Source: an uncultured Eubacterium sp.
GTDB taxonomy: Bacteria; Bacillota; Clostridia; Lachnospirales; Lachnospiraceae
DNA: 5,944 nucleotides
NCBI GenBank assembly: GCA_905236735.1
Contig: CAJOOU010000191.1
Coordinates: 1-5,944, forward strand
Direction of reading: 5' to 3'
Below, piece by piece: positions 1 to 5,944 of the stretch; within the stretch, counting starts at the first letter, position 1, and the number at the start of each line of letters is the position of its first letter. A program made the position numbers and the translations under genes. The notes below the pieces were generated by a model that did not search any database, was not told where the DNA came from, and saw only the letters and a list, made by a program, of their open reading frames with translations.

Positions 1-22
1 AACATATTCCTATCGCGCGAGT

Positions 23-47
23 GCGCATCCATAGCGGAGCGCTTTTT
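23..47 (+). terminator. Putative plus-strand intrinsic terminator
   Basis: On the plus strand GCGC (23-26) pairs with GCGC (39-42), and TCC (28-30) with GGA (36-38), around the loop ATAGC with A27 bulged. The stem is followed directly by TTTTT (43-47). This G+C stem plus U-run is the form of a Rho-independent terminator for a gene entering from the left, which would be convergent with htrA. That gene is outside the window, so the assignment rests on structure alone. Confidence 0.5.
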
Positions 48-87
48 ATGATATAGGAATTTCGGAGAAATTTCCTATATCATAAAA
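44..87. repeat. Long perfect A+T-rich palindrome (hairpin)
   Basis: Bases 44-59 and 72-87 are perfect reverse complements (16 bp). The inner bases TTTC (60-63) and GAAA (67-70) can extend the stem, leaving T71 bulged and a tiny loop. Neither strand shows a convincing U-run after the stem, so it is not a clear terminator by itself. The left arm shares TTTT with the U-run of the neighbouring plus-strand terminator. An extra copy of ATTCCTAT at 6-13 can pair with ATAGGAAT at 53-60, giving a competing fold. It may be a dispersed intergenic repeat or part of the transcription punctuation between convergent genes. Confidence 0.75.
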
Positions 88-91
88 TACG

Positions 92-125
92 CGAGGAGAA
101 TACAAATGTATTTGTATTCTCCTCG
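92..125 (-). terminator. Probable htrA terminator hairpin
   Basis: Bases 92-106 and 111-125 form a perfect 15-bp stem with a four-base loop (TGTA on the plus strand). It begins 35 nt after the htrA stop codon. Read on the minus strand the stem is followed by CGTATTTTATG, a weak U-rich tail. Position and stem strength favour a terminator or a 3'-end stabilising hairpin for htrA; the imperfect U-run keeps confidence moderate. Confidence 0.6.
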
Positions 126-160
126 TATGTTTAAAATATTATCTTATAGCTTTGTAATAG

Positions 161-1663
161 TTATGGGAGTATCTGCTGCCAGCCTCCGCTGTTTCCTCCG
201 TCAGACGGTGCCTCCTGAGAGCCGTATGAGCCGCTGTCCTCTGAGCTTTCGTCAGAACTGCTTGAAGAATTTGCCTTGCTTCCGAGTGTAACCGATATGG
301 TCACTTCCTCGTAAGAGCCGTTGTTTGCTCTCTGTACCGTTATATCTACCGTCGTACCTGCCGCATAGTATTCCATGAGTTCCTGCAGGTCATCCTGCGA
401 GCTTATGGTATGTCCGTCAAATGAGGTGATGATATCGCCCACCTGAATACCTGCGTTCTCTGCTGCTGAGCCTGAAACCACCTGTGAAATATAGAATCCT
501 TCAGGCATATTGTATGCTTCCGCAACTTCCTCTGTTACATCCACACCGGCAACTCCAAGGTAAGCACTCTCATCAGAAGAAACCTTTTCTCTCTCTATCA
601 GCTCCTCTATAATCGGGATGGCTGTCGAAATCGGGATGGCATATCCCATACCTTCTACATCAGTATCTGTATACTTGGCTGAATTAATACCTATTACCTC
701 ACCTGCAGAGTTAAGAAGTGCTCCGCCTGAGTTACCCGGGTTAATAGCTGCCGATGTCTGAATCAGTTCATTTGTAACACCGTCAACCGTTACTTCTCTG
801 TTAAGTGCGCTTATGACACCTGTTGTAACAGACTGTCCGTATCCGAGAGCATTACCTATGGCAATGGCTGTCTGACCGATTTTAAGAGAATCCGAATCTC
901 CGAGTGTAGCTACCGTAATAGCCTCAAGAGTATCTTCCGGTATATCCGAAATAGAAACACTTAAAACAGCAAGGTCGTTGCTCGAATCGGTACCTTTTAT
1001 TTCTGCCGTAACTTCCTCATCATCAACAAAGGTAACCGATACCGAAGATGCATCCTCTATAACATGGTTGTTGGTAACTATGTAAAGAGTTTCATCCGTC
1101 TCTGCCACTATGATACCGGAGCCGGCACCTGTGGATTCTTCCGTCATACCAAAATACGAAGTCTCAAAAATACTTGTTACCTGTACCATTGCCGGAAGTA
1201 CTGCTTCTGCCACATCAGACACATCTGAAGTGGTCTCCGTTACAGTAGATGAAAGCGTTGTCACGCTTGCATCTCCCGAGGATGTGGTAAGCACCGCAGA
1301 AGCGCCGGATGATGAATTGTCTGAACCCGAAAGCAGGGTATTTACTCCTGTGAATGTAGCCGAAGCCACAAGTCCGAATACAAGACCGGCTGCAACTACC
1401 TTTCCGAAAAATCTTCCGGCTCCGCTTCCTTCTGAATCAGATTTTTTAAACCATGACGCTCTCTTTTCCTTGTCCTTTTTTCTCTGCTCTGTCACATCCT
1501 GATAGGTTGTGTAGTAGCTCCTGTAAGGATTGTCTGCCTTTGGCTCTTCCGATGCTGTATTCTCATATGATGAATATGCTGTGCTATTTGCAGCCGAAAG
1601 GTCATCCTGAATGATTTCATTACTCTGATAGCTGTATTTATTTTCTTCATTATTCTCGTACAT
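161..1663 (-). CDS. htrA: HtrA/DegP-family membrane-anchored serine protease with PDZ domain
   Basis: This 500-residue trypsin-like protease most likely degrades misfolded exported proteins at the outer face of the membrane. Residues 1-82 form a polar Tyr/Ser/Glu-rich cytoplasmic head ending in a basic stretch (RKKDKEKR, then WFKK). One membrane segment follows at about 84-111, so the protease faces outward. A Ser/Thr-rich linker leads to the protease domain (about 150-350). The catalytic triad is visible: His200 in TNNHVI, Asp230 in SNDLAVL and Ser312 in GNSGGAL. One PDZ domain spans about 368-460, beginning with the carboxylate-binding loop YLGV and containing GIQVGDIITSFDG. A Ser/Glu/Gly-rich low-complexity tail follows (about 462-495). 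The ATG start is supported by AAAGGAGAG, whose AGGAG (1673-1677) lies 9 nt upstream. The gene has its own promoter and lies downstream of a terminator, so it is probably monocistronic. Family assignment is secure; the exact orthologue (htrA or degP-like) is not. Confidence 0.95.
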   Translation of the reverse strand: MYENNEENKYSYQSNEIIQDDLSAANSTAYSSYENTASEEPKADNPYRSYYTTYQDVTEQRKKDKEKRASWFKKSDSEGSGAGRFFGKVVAAGLVFGLVASATFTGVNTLLSGSDNSSSGASAVLTTSSGDASVTTLSSTVTETTSDVSDVAEAVLPAMVQVTSIFETSYFGMTEESTGAGSGIIVAETDETLYIVTNNHVIEDASSVSVTFVDDEEVTAEIKGTDSSNDLAVLSVSISDIPEDTLEAITVATLGDSDSLKIGQTAIAIGNALGYGQSVTTGVISALNREVTVDGVTNELIQTSAAINPGNSGGALLNSAGEVIGINSAKYTDTDVEGMGYAIPISTAIPIIEELIEREKVSSDESAYLGVAGVDVTEEVAEAYNMPEGFYISQVVSGSAAENAGIQVGDIITSFDGHTISSQDDLQELMEYYAAGTTVDITVQRANNGSYEEVTISVTLGSKANSSSSSDESSEDSGSYGSQEAPSDGGNSGGWQQILP

Positions 1664-1693
1664 CTTAAGTCTCTCCTTTCAATTCTTATTCTG

Positions 1694-1707
1694 CACTTAA
1701 ATAAGTG
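1694..1707. promoter_or_regulatory. Palindrome in htrA leader, proximal
   Basis: CACTTA and TAAGTG form a perfect 6-bp inverted repeat around AA, between the predicted htrA transcription start and its ribosome binding site. It could be an operator half of a pair with the palindrome at 1720-1736, or a small RNA hairpin in the leader. No known regulator motif is recognised. Confidence 0.4.
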
Positions 1708-1719
1708 TTTGCCTGACAA

Positions 1720-1736
1720 ATAAGGTATTTCCTTAT
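1720..1736. promoter_or_regulatory. Palindrome at htrA transcription start, candidate operator
   Basis: ATAAGG and CCTTAT are a perfect 6-bp inverted repeat with a five-base spacer. The element lies just downstream of the predicted -10 box and overlaps the expected start of transcription (about 1734), a usual place for a repressor operator. It shares the TAAG/CTTA core with the palindrome at 1694-1707. It could equally act in the RNA as a leader hairpin. Confidence 0.45.
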
Positions 1737-1740
1737 CACG

Positions 1741-1769
1741 GTAATAATAATACTTTTTATTTGTGTCAA
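1741..1769 (-). promoter_or_regulatory. Predicted sigma-A-type promoter of htrA
   Basis: On the minus strand a perfect -35 box TTGACA (1764-1769) is followed after 17 bp by TATTAC (1741-1746), a four-of-six match to the -10 consensus. The stretch upstream (1770-1805) is A+T-rich, as an UP element would be. The predicted leader is about 70 nt. The weak -10 box suggests moderate basal activity or a need for activation. Confidence 0.6.
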
Positions 1770-1805
1770 CTTTGTGTACTATTTTTATTACATTTGTGAA
1801 GAAAA

Positions 1806-1845
1806 AAAGAAAGGCGCGTCACATTTTCGTGACACGCCCTTCTTT
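1806..1845 (-). terminator. Strong, potentially bidirectional intrinsic terminator
   Basis: GTCAC (1818-1822) pairs with GTGAC (1829-1833) and GGCG (1813-1816) with CGCC (1835-1838). AAAGAA (1806-1811) pairs with TTCTTT (1840-1845), leaving mismatches at 1817/1834 and 1812/1839. The loop is ATTTTC. Read on the minus strand the hairpin runs into TTTCTTTTTTTC, a good U-run; the plus strand also has a T-rich exit. It ends the beta-helix transcription unit and includes the first two bases of that gene's TAA stop triplet, which separates the unit from htrA. Confidence 0.85.
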
Positions 1846-4405
1846 ATTTTTCAATTACCTTTTTCGTCGTTACCTGCGAGAATGAATTAGAGCTTATGCT
1901 GTATGTGCTGTTTTTGTCAACAACATATATTCCCGTTCCAAGTGAGGAAAAACTGTTATCCGTAATCCTGCATCTGCCGCTGGCAAGATATATACCACAG
2001 ATACTGTTTCCGCTCTTTCCTGCGAGAGAATTTCCGCTTATTGTGATTAGATTTGTATTACTCTTTCCCGTAGCAATATAAATCACATCATACTTACCTG
2101 CCTTTGTAGAAAGTTTATTATTGGTAATCGCAAGCTCATTTTTTACATTCTCAAGCTTTATGGCATTACGCTTTACACTCTTTACGGTATTTCCGGATAT
2201 TTCGCCTTTTACCGTAGATGATGCAGCAACAGATATACCATTGCCCTGCATTCCGGTAATCGTATTGTCTGTTATAGAGTTTACGGACGAATACTCCGAT
2301 ACATAGATTCCGTTGTAAATTGCACTTGTTTTAAATCCCGAGCCCGTAATCGAATTACCGCTTACGGTAACATTTTTGGCATCGGAGAAATGTATGCCCA
2401 TACCTGCGGTAACTATATTATTGTTTTCCACCGTCACTCCGCTGATATAATAATTTCCCTTTTCTATTACACCCCATACACTGCCCGTGGAAGGCCTCTT
2501 GCTCTTGTATGATGAAGTAACATTCTTGCCATAAATTAAAATAGCCGCCGTCTCCTTGGCATATCCCTTATATGCTACGGAGATATTGTTGTTTCTTATA
2601 ACGGTGTTTACATTATACACAACGCTGCCGTCATAATCTTCCGTGCCCTCAAATACCCTGGTAAGCACATAGGTGGCACTGTTTGAAAACGACTGCATTA
2701 CTATACCTGCTCCGCAGCCCTCTATATCGTTATTTTCTATGGTGCAGTCCTTAAATGCCAGGAGAATTATCGCTTCCTTTTGAGTATCCGTAAATACATT
2801 GTCCGTGATTTCCACATTGGTATGATATGAACCGAGAAGCTGTGAATGAGAGCCTATTCCCCTCGGTACTCCATCAAAGGTACATCCTGTTACGGTAACA
2901 TTCATCATGGGAGTTCCGTCCATATATATACCGCTTAAACAATCCGCACTTGCCGCTATATCAATCTGCAACGCTTCATAGTTGCCCGAAACCTTTGCGC
3001 ATGCCTCTCTTCCGGTATTTGAGTTCGCCGAGATGGCCTTGCTGCCGGTGAAGTTTTCGAAGGTACAGTTTTTAACCGTAAAATCCTTTATTGCCGCAAC
3101 TTCAACCATATGCATTCCGGCTCCTCCGGTAAATACAACATCTTCAAGAGTAACATTCTCCGCATGTGCCATAACAAGATGTGCTCCCTTGTTAATGGAT
3201 GTGTTCTGAATGGTTCCTCCCTTTATTGTCACATTCTTTATTCCGTCGTATCCGCTGCACTTTGCGCTGGCATTGTAGTTCGTCTCGCCCATAAATGAGC
3301 CTGTGGTGCCAAGTCTTATCATTACTCTCGAGCCGCTCGCTCCGCCGACTCCCGTAAACTTAAGTACCGCTCCGGCAGTAAGGTCAAGAGTAGTGTTGCT
3401 GTATATTCTGATTGTTGCCGTTCCAAGCTTAAAGGTGCCTTCGGGAAAAACAATGGTAAACGGCGCATCATCTGTAGCATTATCCCTCGCATATACGCAG
3501 GCCGCATTTATAGCCGCCGCAGCATCTTCATCATCTGTAAGTGAGCTTTGCAGGGTAATTACCGTGCCCTCCACCGTAAAACAGTTTACTGTGACCTTGG
3601 CCTTACCGTAGTAGAAATAATTGCCGTCCGCAAAATCATAGGTACATTTATAAGTAATGGTTACAGTTCCCTGCAAAAGACCTTTTACCACGCCCTGACC
3701 CGAAACGCTTGCAATCCCGTCATCAGATGATATCCATTCGACGCTTGAGGGGGATTTGGTCTCCGTTACAGCGTCACCCTTTTCATCGGTATAGGTATTG
3801 GTAAGTATATAGGTTTCGGGAGAATAGGTAATACTGTCTCCTCTTGTAATGGTCTCATCATAAAGATTGCAGTTACCGTTCGTTTTGGCTGTAACCGTGA
3901 CCGTGGCACTTGTTTTGTAGTATGCCTTATATTCTCCGTAGGTGTAACTGTATACTATGGTATATTCAGCACTTCCTTCGGAAACAGCGCTGATTACCAC
4001 CTTGCTGCCCGAAGAATTTGCTTTAATAGTGGCAACGGCCGTATCCGAACTTTCCGCCGATTCAATGGTGCATCCCGTAAAATCTGCGCTATCTGTGCTG
4101 TATCCAATTATCTCTTCTCCGTCATCACCGTATACCGGCACCGATATTGCCAGGGTCTTTGACTCATCGCTGTTTAATCCGAGCTGTTTTTTCGCCCCTG
4201 TCTCTATGGTAATACTGTGGACAGTACTCTCCGATACAGCAGATTCCACCGTGTTATTTTCATACGAACCGTCATCTGCCTTTACCTCTGATGCCGGCAA
4301 AATAAAGCACCAGAGCGCAATAAACACAGATAATACAGATAATATAATTCGCTGCCTCTTTTTCTCCTCATTTAATAAGATATCCTGTCTTCTTATCAAA
4401 CACAT
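1844..4405 (-). CDS. Secreted right-handed parallel beta-helix protein with Ig-like domains
   Basis: The product is an exported protein of about 853 residues. A long charged n-region (about 1-19) leads to a hydrophobic core (about 20-36) and a likely signal peptidase I site after Val-Lys-Ala at residue 43. Two bacterial Ig-like (Big_2-type) domains follow, about 63-173 and 177-275; the second has the signature EWISSDDGIASVS, then GVVKGLLQGTVTITY. A pectate-lyase-like entry follows: the DDEDAAAAINAA helix near 291-302 and FPEGTF near 320-325. From about 337 to 848 the protein is a beta-helix with many PbH1-type rungs, and from about 532 on a regular Asn ladder (ITDN, IENN, IRNN, VENN, VSGN and others). 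This fold is typical of polysaccharide lyases, epimerases and glycan-binding proteins; the reaction is unknown. No sorting signal, SLH domain, dockerin or wall-binding repeat is seen at the C-terminus, so it may be released. The start is chosen at ATG 4403-4405 because AAAGGTG lies just upstream; an in-frame GTG at 4412-4414 would add three residues. It overlaps the MBL gene by 38 nt. Confidence 0.88.
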   Translation of the reverse strand: MCLIRRQDILLNEEKKRQRIILSVLSVFIALWCFILPASEVKADDGSYENNTVESAVSESTVHSITIETGAKKQLGLNSDESKTLAISVPVYGDDGEEIIGYSTDSADFTGCTIESAESSDTAVATIKANSSGSKVVISAVSEGSAEYTIVYSYTYGEYKAYYKTSATVTVTAKTNGNCNLYDETITRGDSITYSPETYILTNTYTDEKGDAVTETKSPSSVEWISSDDGIASVSGQGVVKGLLQGTVTITYKCTYDFADGNYFYYGKAKVTVNCFTVEGTVITLQSSLTDDEDAAAAINAACVYARDNATDDAPFTIVFPEGTFKLGTATIRIYSNTTLDLTAGAVLKFTGVGGASGSRVMIRLGTTGSFMGETNYNASAKCSGYDGIKNVTIKGGTIQNTSINKGAHLVMAHAENVTLEDVVFTGGAGMHMVEVAAIKDFTVKNCTFENFTGSKAISANSNTGREACAKVSGNYEALQIDIAASADCLSGIYMDGTPMMNVTVTGCTFDGVPRGIGSHSQLLGSYHTNVEITDNVFTDTQKEAIILLAFKDCTIENNDIEGCGAGIVMQSFSNSATYVLTRVFEGTEDYDGSVVYNVNTVIRNNNISVAYKGYAKETAAILIYGKNVTSSYKSKRPSTGSVWGVIEKGNYYISGVTVENNNIVTAGMGIHFSDAKNVTVSGNSITGSGFKTSAIYNGIYVSEYSSVNSITDNTITGMQGNGISVAASSTVKGEISGNTVKSVKRNAIKLENVKNELAITNNKLSTKAGKYDVIYIATGKSNTNLITISGNSLAGKSGNSICGIYLASGRCRITDNSFSSLGTGIYVVDKNSTYSISSNSFSQVTTKKVIEK

Positions 4406-5944
4406 ACTTAACACCTTTAATAGTTACCTTTCCGGTTTTCATTGCACCGTTTTTTCCGAAATATCGTTTTCCTTTATGGGTAGTCTTCCAGACCTTGGTC
4501 TGCATTACACCCTTCGAATCAAAATAATATGCCTTTCCGTCTATCCATGTGACTCCGGTAGCTCTGTATCCCGTGTCCGGGTCCAGATAGTAGGTATTGC
4601 CTCCAATGGTAATCCATCCTGACCTAACCAGTCTGCCGTAGATACCAAAATATCTTGTTCCTCCTGATGTGGTCTTCCATGTACTTGTCTGCAGTACTCC
4701 GGCAGACGAAAAAAGATACTTGGCTCCGTCTATGGAGCAAACTCCTGTAACTGCCGCTCCTGTTTCCGGGTCAAGATAATATTTCTTGCCCCGGTAGTGA
4801 TACCATCCGGTCATTACCTCTCCGGTAATCTTGTCATAGAACCTGAGCTCACTGGTGCCACTTGCCAAAGTCGACCGGCAGTAGGGTTTAAAAGCCACAT
4901 CGATGTCAAAATTCAGATAGTATTTGCCGGTCTCCATACATCCTCCGGCGCCAAAGTAATAAAGCTTTCCGTCTATCTCGTGAGCTCCGGTAAGTATATT
5001 GCCATCGTCATCGAGATAGTAGTAATTATACAGATAAGGGTCGTTTTCCACCTCCGTATAATCCGTAGGTATCGGCGAGCCTCCGTAAAGTTTTAAAAGA
5101 CCCGTTAGTTTATCCTTAAATCCGTCCTCAGATGTATACATACCGATTTCTCCGTTTACAACCTTGTATGCCACATCGTATTTTTCATTGCCCACCGAAT
5201 ATACAATACCGTAGGCGGCGGCGTTTCTTCTCGCCTTATATGTCTTTCTCCATGTAAGGCCGTTGCTTACTTTCCATCTTACTCCTGCCACTCCGGAGTT
5301 TTGAATATAGCTGTACATCGGCTGCGCGCATGCCATAAACTCTTCGGACGATGATGATGATGTGCCGTGATGCGCCACCTTTAAAATATCACACTTAAGA
5401 GCGCTTCCGTATTTTTTAACGAGCAGTTCTTCTTCTTCTACCCTCGTATCTCCCGTTGTAAGGAAGGTAACATCACCGCATACAAGCTGAGAAATAAGGC
5501 TCAGGTTGTTTATATATGCATTCGTTATTGTCAGATCGCCTATCTCCACATCCTCGGAGTCAGGATCGTCAAGCGTGTCTTCTTCAAGCTCGAGCTCGGC
5601 TTCTGAACCGTCATCGGTAATGTCGTCATAACCGTCCTCAAGTCCATCGTCTTCCTCTTCGGTTTCTTCTTCATCTTGCGTAGATACTATTGATGAAGCC
5701 TTTTCATAGGCCGTCTTTTCGTCTCCGGTCAGAAAGTCAGCGTTATTCATACTGTCGGTTCCCACCGGTCCTATCACATTTACGGTCACATCTCCGAAGC
5801 TAAAGGTATCTCCCACCTTAAGATAATAAATATCGTCTTCGCTTCCACCGTATTTGGTAAAAAGTCCGGCAAGTCCGTCATATCTTTCAAGGAAAGCATT
5901 TAAGGCTATCTTGTCTGCAAAAAGAGACTGGCTCGGCAGATAAA
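4368..5944 (-). CDS. Exported metallo-beta-lactamase-fold hydrolase with C-terminal cell-wall-binding repeats (5' end missing)
   Basis: The frame stays open to the right edge of the window, giving 524 codons up to TGA at 4368-4370; an internal GTG at 5814-5816 is not needed as a start. Numbering from that GTG, residues 1-230 are the second half of an MBL domain of the ComEC/Rec2 C-terminal type. This includes the IGPVG strand, NNLSLISQLVCGDVTFL, the metal-ligand motif TTGDT (Asp123) and DILKVAHHGTSSSS (His149/His150). The first metal motif (HxHxDH) would lie outside the window. Residues about 48-91 are a strikingly acidic insertion. Residues about 262-482 are some nine short aromatic/Gly repeats of the CW_binding_1 / choline- or glucan-binding type (for example IDGKLYYFGAGG and TIGGNTYYLDPDTG), which would hold the enzyme at the surface. 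MBL plus such repeats is the layout of pneumococcal Pce/CbpE phosphorylcholine esterase, but the substrate here is unknown. A signal peptide must be in the missing part. It lies upstream of, and overlaps, the beta-helix gene. Confidence 0.87.
   Translation of the reverse strand, partial: YLPSQSLFADKIALNAFLERYDGLAGLFTKYGGSEDDIYYLKVGDTFSFGDVTVNVIGPVGTDSMNNADFLTGDEKTAYEKASSIVSTQDEEETEEEDDGLEDGYDDITDDGSEAELELEEDTLDDPDSEDVEIGDLTITNAYINNLSLISQLVCGDVTFLTTGDTRVEEEELLVKKYGSALKCDILKVAHHGTSSSSSEEFMACAQPMYSYIQNSGVAGVRWKVSNGLTWRKTYKARRNAAAYGIVYSVGNEKYDVAYKVVNGEIGMYTSEDGFKDKLTGLLKLYGGSPIPTDYTEVENDPYLYNYYYLDDDGNILTGAHEIDGKLYYFGAGGCMETGKYYLNFDIDVAFKPYCRSTLASGTSELRFYDKITGEVMTGWYHYRGKKYYLDPETGAAVTGVCSIDGAKYLFSSAGVLQTSTWKTTSGGTRYFGIYGRLVRSGWITIGGNTYYLDPDTGYRATGVTWIDGKAYYFDSKGVMQTKVWKTTHKGKRYFGKNGAMKTGKVTIKGVKYVFDKKTGYLIK
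4412..4418 (-). promoter_or_regulatory. Ribosome binding site that favours the ATG start of the beta-helix gene
   Basis: AAAGGTG on the minus strand lies 6 nt upstream of ATG 4403-4405. It overlaps the alternative GTG start (4412-4414), which would therefore have no site of its own at the right distance. The site lies inside the last codons of the MBL gene, as expected for translational coupling. Confidence 0.55.
4434..4808 (-). repeat. Two tandem copies of a 62-63-residue superrepeat in the wall-binding tail
   Basis: Copy A (4620-4808) and copy B (4434-4619) each encode the same order of three short repeats: GW...YYLDP-TG, then TGV..IDG..Y.F.S.GV.QT, then .WKTT..G.RYFG..G. A third copy begins at 4433 (GKVTIKGVKYVFDKKTG) and stops after 21 residues. 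This indicates growth of the binding domain by duplication of a three-repeat block rather than of single repeats. Confidence 0.8.

Noticed and set aside
1..127. CRISPR array or tRNA
   Set aside because: The hairpins differ from each other, there are no regularly spaced direct repeats, and no cloverleaf can be drawn.
106..291. Small plus-strand frame starting in the loop of the 92-125 hairpin
   Set aside because: It starts inside a hairpin and runs antisense through the htrA 3' end, with no family resemblance.
1110..1502. Plus-strand open frame of 130 codons opposite htrA
   Set aside because: Antisense to the conserved HtrA frame; its composition mirrors the Ser/Thr/Glu-rich linker of HtrA, so it is a shadow.
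1492..1719. Minus-strand 75-codon frame overlapping the htrA start
   Set aside because: It is an out-of-frame shadow of the HtrA N-terminal region; the htrA ATG has the better-placed AGGAG.
3957..4622. Plus-strand open frame of 221 codons across the gene 2/gene 3 junction
   Set aside because: It is antisense to two well-supported domains (signal peptide/Ig-like region and wall-binding repeats), shows no recognisable domain and has no clear ribosome binding site.
5814..5816. GTG as the start of the MBL gene
   Set aside because: The frame remains open through 42 more codons to the window edge with sensible protein sequence, and an MBL domain needs its N-terminal metal-binding half, so the true start is outside.

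Overview
The window holds three minus-strand protein genes, all for exported or membrane-anchored proteins, with short intergenic stretches rich in hairpins. Moderate G+C, AGGAG-type ribosome binding sites, a single-pass HtrA with a long cytoplasmic head, and secreted proteins with bacterial Ig-like domains and glucan/choline-binding-type repeats together suggest a Gram-positive Clostridia bacterium. My best guess is Lachnospiraceae (Butyrivibrio/Roseburia-like); this is inferred from style, not from a database match.

Layout, in the direction of transcription (right to left). (1) 5944-4368: the C-terminal 524 codons of an exported metallo-beta-lactamase-fold hydrolase; its 5' end lies outside the window. 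It carries the second half of an MBL domain, a very acidic insertion, and a tail of cell-wall-binding repeats. (2) 4405-1844: a secreted protein of about 853 residues with a signal peptide, two Ig-like domains and a long right-handed parallel beta-helix. Its start lies inside the end of the MBL gene, so the two look translationally coupled in one operon, closed by a strong intrinsic terminator at 1806-1845. (3) 1663-161: an HtrA/DegP-type serine protease with its own promoter (TTGACA at 1764-1769) and two small palindromes in its leader, hence a separate transcription unit. (4) 1-127: no gene, but three adjacent hairpins. One looks like the terminator of htrA, one like a plus-strand terminator for a gene to the left, and one is a long A+T-rich palindrome between them.

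The MBL and beta-helix genes probably form a surface module: a wall-attached hydrolase and a polysaccharide-interacting beta-helix protein made together. The MBL domain followed by binding repeats resembles the pneumococcal phosphorylcholine esterase Pce/CbpE, but the substrate cannot be read from the sequence. HtrA next door would be general quality control for exported proteins; nothing here shows a specific link to the module.
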